DNA of 64,000 bases. Origin: Halictus rubicundus. Lineage: Eukaryota > Arthropoda > Insecta > Hymenoptera > Halictidae. Position numbers and translations under genes: made by a program. The notes under the pieces were generated by a model. That model was not told the DNA's origin. It did no database searches and saw only the letters and a program-made list of their open reading frames with translations. Location: the NCBI RefSeq assembly GCF_050948215.1, contig NW_027488639.1, positions 434,001-498,000 of the forward strand, in the 5' to 3' direction. Below are positions 15,011 through 28,125 of the stretch, piece by piece (position 1 is the stretch's first letter; each line of letters opens with the position of its first letter).

Positions 15011-17099
15011 GTAATTGGAAAGGATAGAGTATAGGATAAGGTAGAGGATAGGATAGGATAGAGGATAGGATAGAGGATAGGATAGGATAGAGGATAGGAT
15101 AGGATAGAGGATAGGATCGGATAGAGGATAGGATCGGATAGAGGATAGGATAGGATAGAGGATCGGATAGAGGATAGGATAGGATAGAGGATCGGATAGA
15201 GGATAGGATAGGATAGAGGATAGGATAGAGGATAGAGTAGGATAGAGGATAGGATAGGATAAAGGATAGGATTGGATAGAGGATCGGATAGAGGATGGGA
15301 TAGGATAGAGGATAGGATAGGATAAAGGATAGGATAGGATAGAGGATAGGATAGGATAGAGGATAGGATAAGATACAGGATAGGATAGGATAGAGGATAG
15401 GATAGGTAATTGGATACGATACAGTATAGGATAACGTAGAGGATAGGATAGGATAGAGGATATAATAGGATAGAGGATAGGATAGGATAGAGGATAGGAT
15501 AGGATAGAGGATAGGATATGATAGAGGATAGGATAGGATAGAGGATCGGATAGAGGATAGGATAGGATAGAGGATAGGATAGAGGATAGGATAGAGGATA
15601 GGATAAGATAGAGGATAGGATAGGATAGAGGATCGGATAGAGGATAGGATAGGATAGAGGATATAATAGGATAGAGGATAGGATAGAGGATAGGATAGGA
15701 TAGAGGATAGGATCGGATAGAGGATAGGATAGGATAGAGGATCGGATAGAGGATAGGATAGGATAGAGGATCGGATAGAGGATAGGATAGGATAGAGGAT
15801 AGGATAGAGGATAGAGTAGGATAGAGGATAGGATAGGATAAAGGATAGGATTGGATAGAGGATCGGATAGAGGATAGGATAGGATAGAGGATAGGATAGG
15901 ATAAAGGATAGGATAGGATAGAGGATAGGATAGGATAGAGGATAGGATAAGATAGAGGATAGGATAGGATAGAGGATAGGATAGGTAATTGGATAGGTTA
16001 CAGTATAGGATAACGTAGAGGATAGGATCGGATAGAGGATAGGATAGGATAGAGGATAGGATAGGATAAAGGATAGGATAGGATAGAGGATAGGATAGGA
16101 TAGAGGATAGGATAAGATAGAGGATAGGATAGGATAGAGGATAGGATAGGTAATTGGATAGGTTACAGTATAGGATAACGTAGAGGATAGGATAGGATAG
16201 AGGATAGGATAGGATAGAGGATAGGATATGATAGAGGATAGGATAGGATAGAGGATCGGATAGAGGATAGGATAGGATAGAGGATAGGATAGAGGATAGG
16301 ATAGAGGATAGGATAAAATAGAGGATAGGATAGGATAGAGGATCGGATAGAGGATAGGATAGGATAGAGGATAGGATAGGATAGAGGATAGGATAAGATA
16401 GAGGATAGGATAGAGGATAGGATAGAGGATAGGATAGAGGATAGGATAGAGGATAGGATAGGATAGAGGATCGGATAGAGGATAGGATAGGATAGAGGAA
16501 AGGATAGGATAGAGGATAGGATACGTAATTGGATAGGATAGAGGATAGGATAAGGTAGAGGATAGTATAGGATAGAGGATAGGATAGGATAGAGGATAGG
16601 ATAGGATAAAGGATAGGATCGGATAGAGGATAGGATAGGATAGAGGATAGGATAGGATAGAGGATAGTATAGGATAGAGGATAGGATAGAATAGAGGATA
16701 GGATAGGATAAAGGATAGGATAGGATAGAGGATAGGATAGGATAGAGGGTAGGATAGGATAGAGGATAGGATAGAGGATAGGATAGGTAATTGGAAAGGA
16801 TAGAGTAAAGGATAAGGTAGAGGATAGGATAGGATAGAGGATATAAAAGGATAGAGGATAGGATAGAGGATAGGATAGGATAGAGGATAGGATAAGGTAG
16901 AGGATAGTATAGGATAGAGGATAGGATAGGATAGAGGATAGGATAGGATAGAGGATAGGATAGGATAGAGGATAGGATAGGATAAAGGATAGGATAGGTT
17001 AGAGGATAGGATAGGATAGAGGATAGGATAGGATAGAGGATAGGATAGGATAGAGGATAGGATAGGATAGAGGATAGGATAGGATAGAGGATAGGATAG
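15011..17099. repeat. 2169-bp higher-order repeat, tandem copy 2 (2089 bp)
   Basis: Words are A 15011, B' 15406, B 15985, B 16150, C 16525 and A' 16787. All but A' are 2169 bp from copy 1; A' is 2152 bp away, one 17-mer fewer. Further loss makes the copy 80 bp shorter by the next A at 17100. It shares GGATACGATACAG and GATAAAATAG (about 16311) with copy 1. Confidence 0.92.
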
Positions 17100-18933
17100 G
17101 TAATTGGAAAGGATAGAGTATAGGATAAGGTAGAGGATAGGATAGGATAGAGGATATAATAGGATAGAGGATAGGATAGAGGATAGGATAGGATAGAGGA
17201 TAGGATAGGATAGAGGATAGGATAGGATAGAGGATAGGATAGGATAGAGGATAGGATAGGATAGAGGATAGGATAGGATAGAGGATAGGATAGGTAATTG
17301 GAAAGGATAGAGTATAGGATAAGGTAGAGGATAGGATAGGATAGAGGATATAATAGGATAGAGGATAGGATAGAGGATAGGATAGCATAGAGGATAGGAT
17401 AGGATAGAGGATAGGATCGGATAGAGGATAGGATAGGATAGAGGATCGGATAGAGGATAGGATAGGATAGAGGATCGGATAGAGGATAGGATAGGATAGA
17501 GGATAGGATAGAGGATAGAGTAGGATAGAGGATGGGATAGGATAAAGGATAGGATTGGATAGAGGATCGGATAGAGGATAGGATAGGATAGAGGATAGGA
17601 TAGGATAGAGGATAGTATAGGATAGAGGATAGGATAGAATAGAGGATAGGATAGGATAAAGGATAGGATAGGATAGAGGATAGGATAGGATAAAGGGTAG
17701 GATAGGATAGAGGATAGGATAGAGGATAGGATAGGTAATTGGAAAGGATAGAGTAAAGGATAAGGTAGAGGATAGGATAGGATAGAGGATATAATAGGAT
17801 AGAGGATAGGATAGAGGATAGGATAGGATAGAGGATAGGATAGGATAGAGGATAGGATAGGATAGAGGATAGGATAGGATAGAGGATAGGATAGGATAGA
17901 GGATCGGATAGAGGATAGGATAGGATAGAGGATCGGATAGAGGATAGGATAGGATAGAGGATAGGATAGAGGATAGAGTAGGATAGAGGATGGGATAGGA
18001 TAAAGGATAGGATTGGATAGAGGATCGGATAGAGGATAGGATAGGATAGAGGATAGGATAGGATAGAGGATAGTATAGGATAGAGGATAGGATAGAATAG
18101 AGGATAGGATAGGATAAAGGATAGGATAGGATAGAGGATAGGATAGGATAAAGGGTAGGATAGGATAGAGGATAGGATAGAGGATAGGATAGGTAATTGG
18201 AAAGGATAGAGTAAAGGATAAGGTAGAGGATAGGATAGGATAGAGGATATAATAGGATAGAGGATAGGATAGGATAGAGGATAGGATAGGATAGAGGATA
18301 GGATAGGATAGAGGATAGGATAGGATAGAGGATAGGATAGGATAGAGGATAGGATAGGATAGAGGATAGGATAGGATAGAGGATAGGATAGGATAGAGGA
18401 TCGGATAGAGGATAGGATAGGATAGAGGATAGGATAAGGTAGAGGATAGTATAGGATAGAGGATAGGATAGGATAGAGGATAGGATAGGATAGAGGATAG
18501 GATAGGATAGAGGATAGGATAGGATAAAGGATAGGATAGGTTAGAGGATAGGATAGGATAGAGGATAGGATAGGATAGAGGATAGGATAGGATAGAGGAT
18601 AGGATAGGATAGAGGATAGGATAGGTAATTGGAAAGGATAGAGTATAGGATAAGGTAGAGGATAGGATAGGATAGAGGATATAATAGGATAGAGAATAGG
18701 ATCGGATAGAGGATAGGATCGGATAGAGGATAGGATAGGATAGAGGATCGGATAGAGGATAGGATAGGATAGAGGATCGGATAGAGGATAGGATAGGATA
18801 GAGGATAGGATAGAGGATAGAGTAGGATAGAGGATAGGATAGGATAAAGGATAGGATTGGATAGAGGATCGGATAGAGGATGGGATAGGATAGAGGATAG
18901 GATAGGATAAAGGATAGGATAGGATAGAGGATA
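17100..18933. repeat. A-A-A'-A'-A higher-order segment
   Basis: Words are A 17100, A 17294, A' 17735, A' 18193 and A 18625, followed by the private variant GAGAATAGG at 18692 and GATGGG at 18879. The two A' blocks repeat at 458 bp. The series recurs at 23138-24764 with offsets of 6038 and then 6072 bp (a 34-bp, two-unit change). No gene is seen. Confidence 0.88.
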
Positions 18934-20191
18934 GGATATAATAGAGGATAGGATAAGATACAGGATAGGATAGGATAGAGGATAGGATAGGTAATTGGAT
19001 AGGACACAGTATAGGATAACGTAGAGGATAGGATAGGATAGAGGATATAATAGGATAGAGGATAGGATAGGATAGAGGATAGGATAGGATAGAGGATAGG
19101 ATATGATAGAGGATAGGATAGGATAGAGGATCGGATAGAGGATAGGATAGGATAGAGGATAGGATAGAGGATAGAGTAGGATAGAGGATAGGATAGGATA
19201 AAGGATAGGATTGGATAGAGGATCGGATAGAGGATAGGATAGGATAGAGGATAGGATAGGATAAAGGATAGGATAGGATAGAGGATAGGATAGGATAGAG
19301 GATAGGATAAGATAGAGGATAGGATAGGATAGAGGATAGGATAGGTAATTGGATAGGTTACAGTATAGGATAACGTAGAGGATAGGATAGGATAGAGGAT
19401 AGGATAGGATAGAGGATAGGATATGATAGAGGATAGGATAGGATAGAGGATCGGATAGAGGATAGGATAGGATAGAGGATAGGATAGAGGATAGGATAGA
19501 GGATAGGATAAGATAGAGGATAGGATAGGATAGAGGATCGGATAGAGGATAGGATAGGATAGAGGATAGGATAGGATAGAGGATCGGATAGAGGATAGGA
19601 TAGGATAGAGGATAGGATAAGGTAGAGGATAGTATAGGATAGAGGATAGGATAGGATAGAGGATAGGATAGGATAGAGGATAGGATAGGATAGAGGATAG
19701 GATAGGATAAAGGATAGGATAGGTTAGAGGATAGGATAGGATAGAGGATAGGATAGGATAGAGGATAGGATAGGATAGAGGATAGGATAGGATAGAGGAT
19801 AGGATAGGATAGAGGATAGGATAGGTAATTGGAAAGGATAGAGTATAGGATAAGGTAGAGGATAGGATAGGATAGAGGATATAATAGGATAGAGGATAGG
19901 ATAGAGGATAGGATAGGATAGAGGATAGGATAGGATAGAGGATAGGATAGGATAGAGGATAGGATATGATAGAGGATAGGATAGGATAGAGGATCGGATA
20001 GAGGATAGGATAGGATAGAGGATAGGATAGAGGATAGGATAGAGGATAGGATAAGATAGAGGATAGGATAGGATAGAGGATCGGATAGAGGATAGGATAG
20101 GATAGAGGATATAATAGGATAGAGGATAGGATAGAGGATAGGATAGGATAGAGGATAGGATCGGATAGAGGATAGGATAGGATAGAGGATC
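18934..20191. repeat. 1258-bp tandem duplication, copy 1
   Basis: Words are B' 18991 (with the private GGACACAG variant), B 19345 and A 19825. Each has a partner exactly 1258 bp downstream. The left boundary is set by GGATATAATAG at 18934, which matches the fused junction at 20192. Confidence 0.93.
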
Positions 20192-21449
20192 GGATATAAT
20201 AGAGGATAGGATAAGATACAGGATAGGATAGGATAGAGGATAGGATAGGTAATTGGATAGGACACAGTATAGGATAACGTAGAGGATAGGATAGGATAGA
20301 GGATATAATAGGATAGAGGATAGGATAGGATAGAGGATAGGATAGGATAGAGGATAGGATATGATAGAGGATAGGATAGGATAGAGGATCGGATAGAGGA
20401 TAGGATAGGATAGAGGATAGGATAGAGGATAGAGTAGGATAGAGGATAGGATAGGATAAAGGATAGGATTGGATAGAGGATCGGATAGAGGATAGGATAG
20501 GATAGAGGATAGGATAGGATAAAGGATAGGATAGGATAGAGGATAGGATAGGATAGAGGATAGGATAAGATAGAGGATAGGATAGGATAGAGGATAGGAT
20601 AGGTAATTGGATAGGTTACAGTATAGGATAACGTAGAGGATAGGATAGGATAGAGGATAGGATAGGATAGAGGATAGGATATGATAGAGGATAGGATAGG
20701 ATAGAGGATCGGATAGAGGATAGGATAGGATAGAGGATAGGATAGAGGATAGGATAGAGGATAGGATAAGATAGAGGATAGGATAGGATAGAGGATCGGA
20801 TAGAGGATAGGATAGGATAGAGGATAGGATAGGATAGAGGATCGGATAGAGGATAGGATAGGATAGAGGATAGGATAAGGTAGAGGATAGTATAGGATAG
20901 AGGATAGGATAGGATAGAGGATAGGATAGGATAGAGGATAGGATAGGATAGAGGATAGGATAGGATAAAGGATAGGATAGGTTAGAGGATAGGATAGGAT
21001 AGAGGATAGGATAGGATAGAGGATAGGATAGGATAGAGGATAGGATAGGATAGAGGATAGGATAGGATAGAGGATAGGATAGGTAATTGGAAAGGATAGA
21101 GTATAGGATAAGGTAGAGGATAGGATAGGATAGAGGATATAATAGGATAGAGGATAGGATAGAGGATAGGATAGGATAGAGGATAGGATAGGATAGAGGA
21201 TAGGATAGGATAGAGGATAGGATATGATAGAGGATAGGATAGGATAGAGGATCGGATAGAGGATAGGATAGGATAGAGGATAGGATAGAGGATAGGATAG
21301 AGGATAGGATAAGATAGAGGATAGGATAGGATAGAGGATCGGATAGAGGATAGGATAGGATAGAGGATATAATAGGATAGAGGATAGGATAGAGGATAGG
21401 ATAGGATAGAGGATAGGATCGGATAGAGGATAGGATAGGATAGAGGATC
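20192..21449. repeat. 1258-bp tandem duplication, copy 2
   Basis: Words are B' 20249 (GGACACAG), B 20603 and A 21083. At its left edge GATCGG is fused directly to ATATAATAG, a join not seen in other copies. This marks the duplication breakpoint. At its right end (about 21449) the GATCGG context continues normally into GATAGAGG, as the model predicts. Confidence 0.93.
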
Positions 21450-22045
21450 GGATAGAGGATAGGATAGGATAGAGGATCGGATAGAGGATAGGATAGGATA
21501 GAGGATAGGATAGGATAAAGGATAGGATAGGATAGAGGATAGGATAGGATAGAGGATAGGATAAGATAGAGGATAGGATAGGATAGAGGATAGGATAGGT
21601 AATTGGATAGGTTACAGTATAGGATAACGTAGAGGATAGGATCGGATAGAGGATAGGATAGGATAGAGGATAGGATAGGATAAAGGATAGGATAGGATAG
21701 AGGATAGGATAGGATAGAGGATAGGATAAGATAGAGGATAGGATAGGATAGAGGATAGGATAGGTAATTGGATAGGTTACAGTATAGGATAACGTAGAGG
21801 ATAGGATAGGATAGAGGATAGGATAGGATAGAGGATAGGATATGATAGAGGATAGGATAGGATAGAGGATCGGATAGAGGATAGGATAGGATAGAGGATA
21901 GGATAGAGGATAGGATAGAGGATAGGATAAGATAGAGGATAGGATAGGATAGAGGATCGGATAGAGGATAGGATAGGATAGAGGATAGGATAGGATAGAG
22001 GATAGGATAAGATAGAGGATAGGATAGAGGATAGGATAGAGGATA
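21450..22045. repeat. B-B block of a 618-bp tandem duplication
   Basis: Two B words (21599 and 21764, 165 bp apart) are followed by a run of 12-mers at about 21890-22040. The same B pair recurs at 22217 and 22382, 618 bp on. The 12-mer run here is fused directly to word D at 22046 instead of leading to word C, which marks a breakpoint. Confidence 0.85.
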
Positions 22046-25000
22046 GAGTAGGATAGAGGATAGGATAGGATAAAGGATAGGATTGGACAGAGGATCGGAT
22101 AGAGGATAGGATAGGATAGAGGATAGGATAGGATAAAGGATAGGATAGGATAGAGGATAGGATAGGATAGAGGATAGGATAAGATAGAGGATAGGATAGG
22201 ATAGAGGATAGGATAGGTAATTGGATAGGTTACAGTATAGGATAACGTAGAGGATAGGATCGGATAGAGGATAGGATAGGATAGAGGATAGGATAGGATA
22301 AAGGATAGGATAGGATAGAGGATAGGATAGGATAGAGGATAGGATAAGATAGAGGATAGGATAGGATAGAGGATAGGATAGGTAATTGGATAGGTTACAG
22401 TATAGGATAACGTAGAGGATAGGATAGGATAGAGGATAGGATAGGATAGAGGATAGGATATGATAGAGGATAGGATAGGATAGAGGATCGGATAGAGGAT
22501 AGGATAGGATAGAGGATAGGATAGAGGATAGGATAGAGGATAGGATAAGATAGAGGATAGGATAGGATAGAGGATCGGATAGAGGATAGGATAGGATAGA
22601 GGATAGGATAGGATAGAGGATAGGATAAGATAGAGGATAGGATAGAGGATAGGATAGAGGATAGGATAGAGGATAGGATAGAGGATAGGATAGGATAGAG
22701 GATCGGATAGAGGATAGGATAGGATAGAGGAAAGGATAGGATAGAGGATAGGATACGTAATTGGATAGGATAGAGGATAGGATAAGGTAGAGGATAGTAT
22801 AGGATAGAGGATAGGATAGGATAGAGGATAGGATAGGATAAAGGATAGGATAGGATAGAGGATAGGATAGGATAGAGGATATAATAGGATAGAGGATAGG
22901 ATAGAGGATAGGATAGGATAGAGGATAGGATAAGGTAGAGGATAGTATAGGATAGAGGATAGGATAGGATAGAGGATAGGATAGGATAGAGGATAGGATA
23001 GGATAGAGGATAGGATAGGATAAAGGATAGGATAGGTTAGAGGATAGGATAGGATAGAGGATAGGATAGGATAGAGGATAGGATAGGATAGAGGATAGGA
23101 TAGGATAGAGGATAGGATAGGATAGAGGATAGGATAGGTAATTGGAAAGGATAGAGTATAGGATAAGGTAGAGGATAGGATAGGATAGAGGATATAATAG
23201 GATAGAGGATAGGATAGAGGATAGGATAGGATAGAGGATAGGATAGGATAGAGGATAGGATAGGATAGAGGATAGGATAGGATAGAGGATAGGATAGGAT
23301 AGAGGATAGGATAGGATAGAGGATAGGATAGGTAATTGGAAAGGATAGAGTATAGGATAAGGTAGAGGATAGGATAGGATAGAGGATATAATAGGATAGA
23401 GGATAGGATAGAGGATAGGATAGCATAGAGGATAGGATAGGATAGAGGATAGGATCGGATAGAGGATAGGATAGGATAGAGGATCGGATAGAGGATAGGA
23501 TAGGATAGAGGATCGGATAGAGGATAGGATAGGATAGAGGATAGGATAGAGGATAGAGTAGGATAGAGGATGGGATAGGATAAAGGATAGGATTGGATAG
23601 AGGATCGGATAGAGGATAGGATAGGATAGAGGATAGGATAGGATAGAGGATAGTATAGGATAGAGGATAGGATAGAATAGAGGATAGGATAGGATAAAGG
23701 ATAGGATAGGATAGAGGATAGGATAGGATAAAGGGTAGGATAGGATAGAGGATAGGATAGAGGATAGGATAGGTAATTGGAAAGGATAGAGTAAAGGATA
23801 AGGTAGAGGATAGGATAGGATAGAGGATATAATAGGATAGAGGATAGGATAGAGGATAGGATAGGATAGAGGATAGGATAGGATAGAGGATAGGATAGGA
23901 TAGAGGATAGGATAGGATAGAGGATAGGATAGGATAGAGGATAGGATAGGATAGAGGATAGGATAGGATAGAGGATCGGATAGAGGATAGGATAGGATAG
24001 AGGATCGGATAGAGGATAGGATAGGATAGAGGATAGGATAGAGGATAGAGTAGGATAGAGGATGGGATAGGATAAAGGATAGGATTGGATAGAGGATCGG
24101 ATAGAGGATAGGATAGGATAGAGGATAGGATAGGATAGAGGATAGTATAGGATAGAGGATAGGATAGAATAGAGGATAGGATAGGATAAAGGATAGGATA
24201 GGATAGAGGATAGGATAGGATAAAGGGTAGGATAGGATAGAGGATAGGATAGAGGATAGGATAGGTAATTGGAAAGGATAGAGTAAAGGATAAGGTAGAG
24301 GATAGGATAGGATAGAGGATATAATAGGATAGAGGATAGGATAGGATAGAGGATAGGATAGGATAGAGGATAGGATAGGATAGAGGATAGGATAGGATAG
24401 AGGATAGGATAGGATAGAGGATAGGATAGGATAGAGGATAGGATAGGATAGAGGATAGGATAGGATAGAGGATCGGATAGAGGATAGGATAGGATAGAGG
24501 ATAGGATAAGGTAGAGGATAGTATAGGATAGAGGATAGGATAGGATAGAGGATAGGATAGGATAGAGGATAGGATAGGATAGAGGATAGGATAGGATAAA
24601 GGATAGGATAGGTTAGAGGATAGGATAGGATAGAGGATAGGATAGGATAGAGGATAGGATAGGATAGAGGATAGGATAGGATAGAGGATAGGATAGGTAA
24701 TTGGAAAGGATAGAGTATAGGACAAGGTAGAGGATAGGATAGGATAGAGGATATAATAGGATAGAGAATAGGATCGGATAGAGGATAGGATCGGATAGAG
24801 GATAGGATAGGATAGAGGATCGGATAGAGGATAGGATAGGATAGAGGATCGGATAGAGGATAGGATAGGATAGAGGATAGGATAGAGGATAGGATAAGAT
24901 AGAGGATAGGATAGGATAGAGGATCGGATAGAGGATAGGATAGGATAGAGGATATAATAGGATAGAGGATAGGATAGAGGATAGGATAGGATAGAGGATA

Positions 25001-25860
25001 GGATAGGATAGAGGATAGGATCGGATAGAGGATAGGATAGGATATAGGATCGGATAGAGGATAGGATAGGATAGAGGATCGGATAGAGGATAGGATAGGA
25101 TAGAGGATAGGATAGAGGATAGAGTAGGATAGAGGATAGGATAGGATAAAGGATAGGATTGGATAGAGGATCGGATAGAGGATAGGATAGGATAGAGGAT
25201 AGGATAGGATAGAGGATCGGATAGAGGATAGGATAGGATAGAGGATAGGATAAGGTAGAGGATAGTATAGGATAGAGGATAGGATAGGATAGAGGATAGG
25301 ATAGGATAGAGGATAGGATAGGATAGAGGATAGGATAGGATAAAGGATAGGATAGGTTAGAGGATAGGATAGGATAGAGGATAGGATAGGATAGAGGATA
25401 GGATAGGATAGAGGATAGGATAGGATAGAGGATAGGATAGGTAATTGGAAAGGATAGAGTATAGGATAAGGTAGAGGATAGGATAGGATAGAGGATATAA
25501 TAGGATAGAGAATAGGATCGGATAGAGGATAGGATCGGATAGAGGATAGGATAGGATAGAGGATCGGATAGAGGATAGGATAGGATAGAGGATCGGATAG
25601 AGGATAGGATAGGATAGAGGATAGGATAGAGGATAGAGTAGGATAGAGGATAGGATAGGATAAAGGATAGGATTGGATAGAGGATCGGATAGAGGATGGG
25701 ATAGGATAGAGGATAGGATAGGATAAAGGATAGGATAGGATAGAGGATAGGATATAATAGAGGATAGGATAAGATACAGGATAGGATAGGATAGAGGATA
25801 GGATAGGTAATTGGATAGGATACAGTATAGGATAACGTAGAGGATAGGATAGGATAGAGG
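22046..25860. repeat. Second copy of the 15.8-19.0 kb segment
   Basis: Word D 22046, B 22217, B 22382 and C 22757 lie 6232 bp from partners at 15814, 15985, 16150 and 16525. A 23138, A 23332 and A' 23773 lie at 6038 bp; A' 24265, A 24697 and GAGAATAGG 24764 at 6072 bp. A private 744-bp duplication follows: A 24697 and 25441, GAGAATAGG 24764 and 25508. GATGGG 25695 and B' 25807 then match 18879 and 18991. Confidence 0.87.
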
Positions 25861-26955
25861 ATATAATAGGATAGAGGATAGGATAGGATAGAGGATAGGA
25901 TAGGATAGAGGATAGGATAGAATAGAGGATAGGATAAGATAGAGGATAGGATAGAGGATAGGATAGAGGATAGGATAGAGGATAGGAAAGAGGATAGGAT
26001 AGGATAGAGGATCGGATAGAGGATAGGATAGGGTAGAGGAAAGGATAGGATAGAGGATAGGATACGTAATTGGATAGGATAGAGGATAGGATAGGATAGA
26101 GGATAGGATAGAGGATAGGATAGAATAGAGGATAGGATAGGATAAAGGATAGGATAGGATAGGATAGAGGATAGGATAGAGGATAGGATATTATAGAGGA
26201 TAGGATAGGATAGAGGATAGTATAGGATAGAGGATAGGATAGAATAGAGGATAGGATAGGATAAAGGATAGGATAGGATAGAGGATAGGATAGGATAAAG
26301 GGTAGGATAGGATAGAGGATAGGATAGAGGATAGGATAGGTAATTGGAAAGGATAGAGTAAAGGATAAGGTAGAGGATCGGATAGAGGACAGGATAGGAT
26401 AGAGGATCGGATAGAGGATAGGATAGGATAGAGGATAGGATAGAGGATAGAGTAGGATAGAGGATAGGATAGGATAAAGGATAGGATTGGATAGAGGATC
26501 GGATAGAGGATGGGATAGGATAGAGGATAGGATAGGATAAAGGATAGGATAGGATAGAGGATAGGATAGAGGATAGGATAGAGGATAGGATAGGTAATTG
26601 GAAAGGATAGAGTAAAGGATAAGGTAGAAGATAGGATAGGATAGAGGATATAATAGGATAGAGGATAGGATAGAGGATAGGATAGGATAGAGGATAGGAT
26701 AGGATAGAGGATAGGATAGGATAGAGGATCGGATAGAGGATAGGATAGGATAGAGGATAGGATAAGGTAGAGGATAGTATAGGATAGAGGATAGGATAGG
26801 ATAGAGGATAGGATAGGATAGAGGATAGGATAGGAAAGATGATATTATAGGATAGAGTATACGATATTAAAGAGGATAGGATAGGGTAGAGGATAGGATA
26901 GTGGATAGGATAGGATAGAGGATAGGATAGAGGATAGGATAGAGGATAGGATAAG

Positions 26956-27052
26956 ATAGAGGATAGGATAGAGGATAGGATAGAGGATAGGATAGAGGAT
27001 AGGATAGAGGATAGGATAGAGGATAGGATAGAGGATAGGATAGAGGATAGGA
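26956..27052. repeat. Run of 12-bp units (heptamer plus one pentamer)
   Basis: About seven or eight consecutive GAGGATAGGATA units, the clearest of a set of 12-mer runs that also lie near 580-620, 3240-3320, 7715-7780, 10150-10210, 22625-22690, 29160-29240, 35090-35160 and 59545-59615. Almost all lie 100-200 bases upstream of a C word, so the run belongs to the C block. Because 12 is a multiple of 3, these runs keep the minus-strand frame constant. Confidence 0.85.
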
Positions 27053-28009
27053 TAGGATAGAGGATCGGATAGAGGATAGGATAGGATAGAGGAAAGGATA
27101 GGATAGAGGATAGGATACGTAATTGGATAGGATAGAGGATAGGATAAGGTAGAGGATAGTATAGGATAGAGGATAGGATAGGATAGAGGATAGGATAGGA
27201 TAGAGGATAGGATAGGATAGAGAATATTATAGAGGATAGGATAGGATAGAGGATAGGATAAGATAGAGGATAGGATAGGATAGAGGATAGGATAGGTAAT
27301 TGGATAGGATAGAGTATAGGATAACGTAGAGGATAGGATAGGATAGAGGATATAATAGGATAGAGGATAGGATAGGATAGAGGATAGTATAGGATAGAGG
27401 ATAGGATAGGATAGAGGATAGGATAGAGGATAGGATAGGATAGAGGATAGGATAGAGGATAGGATAGAGGATAGGATAGGATAGAGGATAGGATAAGATA
27501 GAGGATAGGATAGGATAGAGGATAGGATAGGTAATTGGATAGGATAGAGTATAAGATAACGTAGAGGATAGGATAGGATAGAGGATATAATAGGATAGAG
27601 GATAGGATAGGATAGAGGATAGGATAGGATAGAGGATAGGATATGATAGAGGATAGGATAGGATAGAGGATCGGATAGAGGATAGGATAGGATAGAGGAT
27701 AGGATAAGGTAGAGGATAGTATAGGATAGAGGATAGGATAGGATAGAGGATAGGATAGGATAGAGGATACAATAGGATAAAGGATAGGATAGGATAGAGG
27801 ATAGGATAGGATAGAGGATAGGATAGGATAGAGGATAGGATCGGATAGAGGATAGGATAGGATAGAGGATAGGATAGGATAGAGGATAGGATAGGATAGA
27901 GGATAGGATAGGATAGAGGATAGGATAGGATAGAGGATAGGATAGGATAGAGGATATAATAGGATTGAGGAAAGGATAGGATAGAGGATAGGATAGGATA
28001 AAGGATAGG

Positions 28010-28125
28010 ATAGGATAGGATAGGATAAAGGATAGGATAGGATAGAGGATAGGATAGGATAGGATAGAGGATAGGATAGGATAGGATAGAGGATAGGATA
28101 GGATAGGATAGAGGATAGGATAGAG
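28010..28125. repeat. Run of 22-bp units (heptamer plus three pentamers)
   Basis: Consecutive units carry three GGATA pentamers. Similar runs are near 28840-28950, 34760-34870, 51725-51830 and 60000-60080, mostly a short distance upstream of a doubled GATGATATTATAGG and an E word. They therefore seem to be part of an extended E block. Confidence 0.75.
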
